DNA of 22,858 bases from Syntrophomonadaceae bacterium (lineage in GTDB: Bacteria; Bacillota; Syntrophomonadia; Syntrophomonadales; Syntrophomonadaceae), in assembly GCA_030526885.1 (NCBI GenBank), contig JAUNBV010000008.1:1-22858 (forward strand), in the 5' to 3' direction. This document shows, one piece after another, positions 21,209 through 22,858 of the stretch. Numbering within the stretch: the stretch's first letter is position 1; every line of letters begins with the position of its first letter. The translations under genes were made by a program, and so were the position numbers. The notes beneath the pieces are model-generated. The model made no database searches, was not told the DNA's origin, and worked only from the letters and a program-made list of their open reading frames with translations.

Positions 21209-22858
21209 CTATCGCTTGCTCATCTCTATTTCGCGCATGGCCTTGCGGTCCGGTTTGCCCACCGAGGTGCGGGGCAGTTCGGCGATGAATTCCACTTCGG
21301 TGGGAACTTTATAAGGAGCCAGCTTGGTGCGGCAGTATTCGATCAGCTCTTCCTTGGTGAGCTGGGCGCCTTCTTTCAGCACTGCGAACACCTTCACCGT
21401 CTCGCCGCGTTTTTCATGGGGCACGCCGATGGCGCAGGCTTCCATGATTTGAGGCATCTCGTACACTACCTCGTCGATGTCGCGCGGGTATACGTTGAAC
21501 CCGCTGCACAGAATCATATCCTTTTTGCGGTCAACGATGAAAATAAAGCCTTCCTCATCCATGCGTACCACATCGCCGGTGTAGAGCCAGCCGCCACGGA
21601 TGGCTATGTCAGTCACCTCTTTATTTTCCCAGTAGCCGCTCATAATCTGCGGTCCGCGCGCAATGAGCTCGCCCAGCTCGCCGCGCGGTACCACCTCGGT
21701 GCCGTTTTCGATATCCACTACCATCAGGTCGGTATCGGGGAAGGCCAACCCCACACTGCCGATCTTGCGCTTGGTGAAAACGGGGTTTACGGTAAGGATG
21801 TTTACGGTTTCCGACATGCCGTAGCCCTCGATGATGCGGCCGCCGGTCAGGCGTTCAAACTCATTGATGACTTCCACCGCCAGCGGCGAGGAACCGGAGA
21901 ATATGCCCTTGAGCGAGGAAATATCGGATTCCGCGATCTTGGGATGGTGGTTAAGGCCGATGATCATGGCCGGTACGGTAGCAAATATATTAGGCGAATG
22001 ACGGGTGATGGCGTCCAACAGGGCATCGGGGGTGGGTACCGGCACCAATACCACGCTGCCGCCGCAATAGTAGTTTACATTAACGTTGGCATTGAACCCG
22101 AATATATGGTTCAAAGGAATCGCGCACAGGGTGCGCACATCATGCCTCGCTACCAGTTTGAAACCGCCGGTGGCCCAGGTGGCGGTCATGGCGGCCTGCG
22201 CCAGCAGGTTGCCGTTGGTGAGCATACAGCCCTTGGGGATACCGGTGGTGCCGCCGGTGTATTGCAGCCTGGCGATATCGCTGACCTGCACCTCGATGTC
22301 GGGCTCGGTATCGGCGGCGGCCATGGCAATCTCATTAAAATCGTACAGCCCGTCCACTTGTTCCAGTTCCACCGGACCGCTGGCAATCTGGAAAGCGATG
22401 ACCCGTTTTACGGGGGTGGCGGGGTTTTTGAGGATTTCGATGGCTTTATCGGCAAACATCGCCATCACAATGACCGTCTCCGTACCGCTGTCATTAAACT
22501 GCGCCGTCAGCTCGTTCACGGTGTAAAGCGGATTGGTAGGCACTTCAATAGCGCCTATCTTATTGAGTGCCTGCAGGGAAAACACATACTGCGGCACGTT
22601 AGGGGCCATGATAGCTACCCGGTCTCCTTTTTTCACGCCCAGATTAAGCAGTGCGTTAGCCAGACGGCGGGCCAGCATATTGGTGGTGGCGTAGGAAAAC
22701 TCCAGATCGCCCATCAGTATATAGGGTTTGTCGGGATGCTGTTCCGCCCAGTAATTGAACCAATACTTGGCCGGCTTATCGGGATAAGGCAAATTATACG
22801 GTACTCCCTCATCATACAGGGCCTGCCAGCTTGGTTTCCACTCCTCCAATGCCGTTTC
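21209..22858 (-). CDS. Acyl-CoA synthetase / AMP-forming fatty-acid-CoA ligase (5' end off the edge)
   Basis: About 549 codons are visible, and the frame stays open to the window edge. A TTG at 22849 has no visible ribosome binding site, so the true start is probably just outside. The ANL-superfamily motifs are complete: the P-loop-like YTGGTTGIPKG, the EGYGMSE motif, the YTGD motif in GGWLYTGDV, the hinge IVDRKKDMILCSGFNVYPRD, and the C-terminal catalytic lysine in PRTSVGKPDRK. It activates a carboxylic acid to an acyl-adenylate and transfers it to CoA. The sequence resembles medium/long-chain fatty acid ligases (FadD/LcfB-like), but the exact substrate cannot be read. It is cytoplasmic or peripheral to the membrane. 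It does not belong to an operon within the window and is followed by a strong palindrome. Confidence 0.93.
   Translation of the reverse strand, partial: ETALEEWKPSWQALYDEGVPYNLPYPDKPAKYWFNYWAEQHPDKPYILMGDLEFSYATTNMLARRLANALLNLGVKKGDRVAIMAPNVPQYVFSLQALNKIGAIEVPTNPLYTVNELTAQFNDSGTETVIVMAMFADKAIEILKNPATPVKRVIAFQIASGPVELEQVDGLYDFNEIAMAAADTEPDIEVQVSDIARLQYTGGTTGIPKGCMLTNGNLLAQAAMTATWATGGFKLVARHDVRTLCAIPLNHIFGFNANVNVNYYCGGSVVLVPVPTPDALLDAITRHSPNIFATVPAMIIGLNHHPKIAESDISSLKGIFSGSSPLAVEVINEFERLTGGRIIEGYGMSETVNILTVNPVFTKRKIGSVGLAFPDTDLMVVDIENGTEVVPRGELGELIARGPQIMSGYWENKEVTDIAIRGGWLYTGDVVRMDEEGFIFIVDRKKDMILCSGFNVYPRDIDEVVYEMPQIMEACAIGVPHEKRGETVKVFAVLKEGAQLTKEELIEYCRTKLAPYKVPTEVEFIAELPRTSVGKPDRKAMREIEMSKR

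Overview
The window looks like a chromosomal piece of a Gram-positive-type Firmicute (Clostridia or Negativicutes are the best guesses). Ribosome binding sites are strong (AAGGAGG or GGAGGG), GTG and TTG starts are common, and promoters match the sigma-A consensus. Many genes encode exported proteins with copper-amine-oxidase-N-like 'stalk' domains, alongside a BlaI/M56 pair, a LytTR regulator and a receiver-GGDEF-EAL protein. I cannot name the genus. Most of the window is GC-rich, but about 8,400-14,270 is clearly AT-rich and reads as a separate block.

Left part (1-8,400). The window opens on the first 12 codons of an exported protein on the minus strand. Next come a LytTR regulator whose receiver lacks its phosphorylation residues and a secreted GH18-type glycosidase fused to a stalk domain. 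A truncated nucleotidyltransferase gene follows. Two paralogous exported stalk/beta-propeller proteins form an operon behind a TTGACA-17-TAGAAT promoter. Two diverged copies of a ~180-bp intergenic element (345-530 and 7903-8083) carry 9-bp direct repeats spaced 12 bp apart, the geometry of LytTR-family binding sites.

AT-rich block (8,400-14,270). It holds a small sigma-70-like factor, two tandem paralogous secreted WG-repeat/stalk proteins, a lipoprotein of unknown function and a degenerate stalk-domain relic. One WG-repeat paralogue is split by a -1 frameshift at a perfect A_AAA_AAG heptamer. At the right border lie the tail of a HEPN gene and a complete MNT nucleotidyltransferase.

Right part (14,270-22,858). 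A BlaI-type repressor and an M56 sensor peptidase overlap as an operon, with a perfect TTGACA-17-TATAAT promoter inside a dyad-rich operator. Divergently, a 1,021-residue receiver/degenerate GGDEF/intact EAL/PAS/GAF/PAS protein is a probable c-di-GMP phosphodiesterase. Between it and a convergent acyl-CoA synthetase gene that runs off the right edge is a free-standing transcription unit of about 250 nt. It has its own promoter, several hairpins and an intrinsic terminator, and is probably a structured non-coding RNA.

The common theme is cell-surface and envelope biology (stalk domains, WG repeats, GH18, lipoproteins) together with several regulators (LytTR, sigma factor, BlaI/M56, c-di-GMP). 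A dispersed ~25-bp repeat (GGAGACAAGGGGACGGCAGA core) appears six times and marks several broken or rearranged spots.
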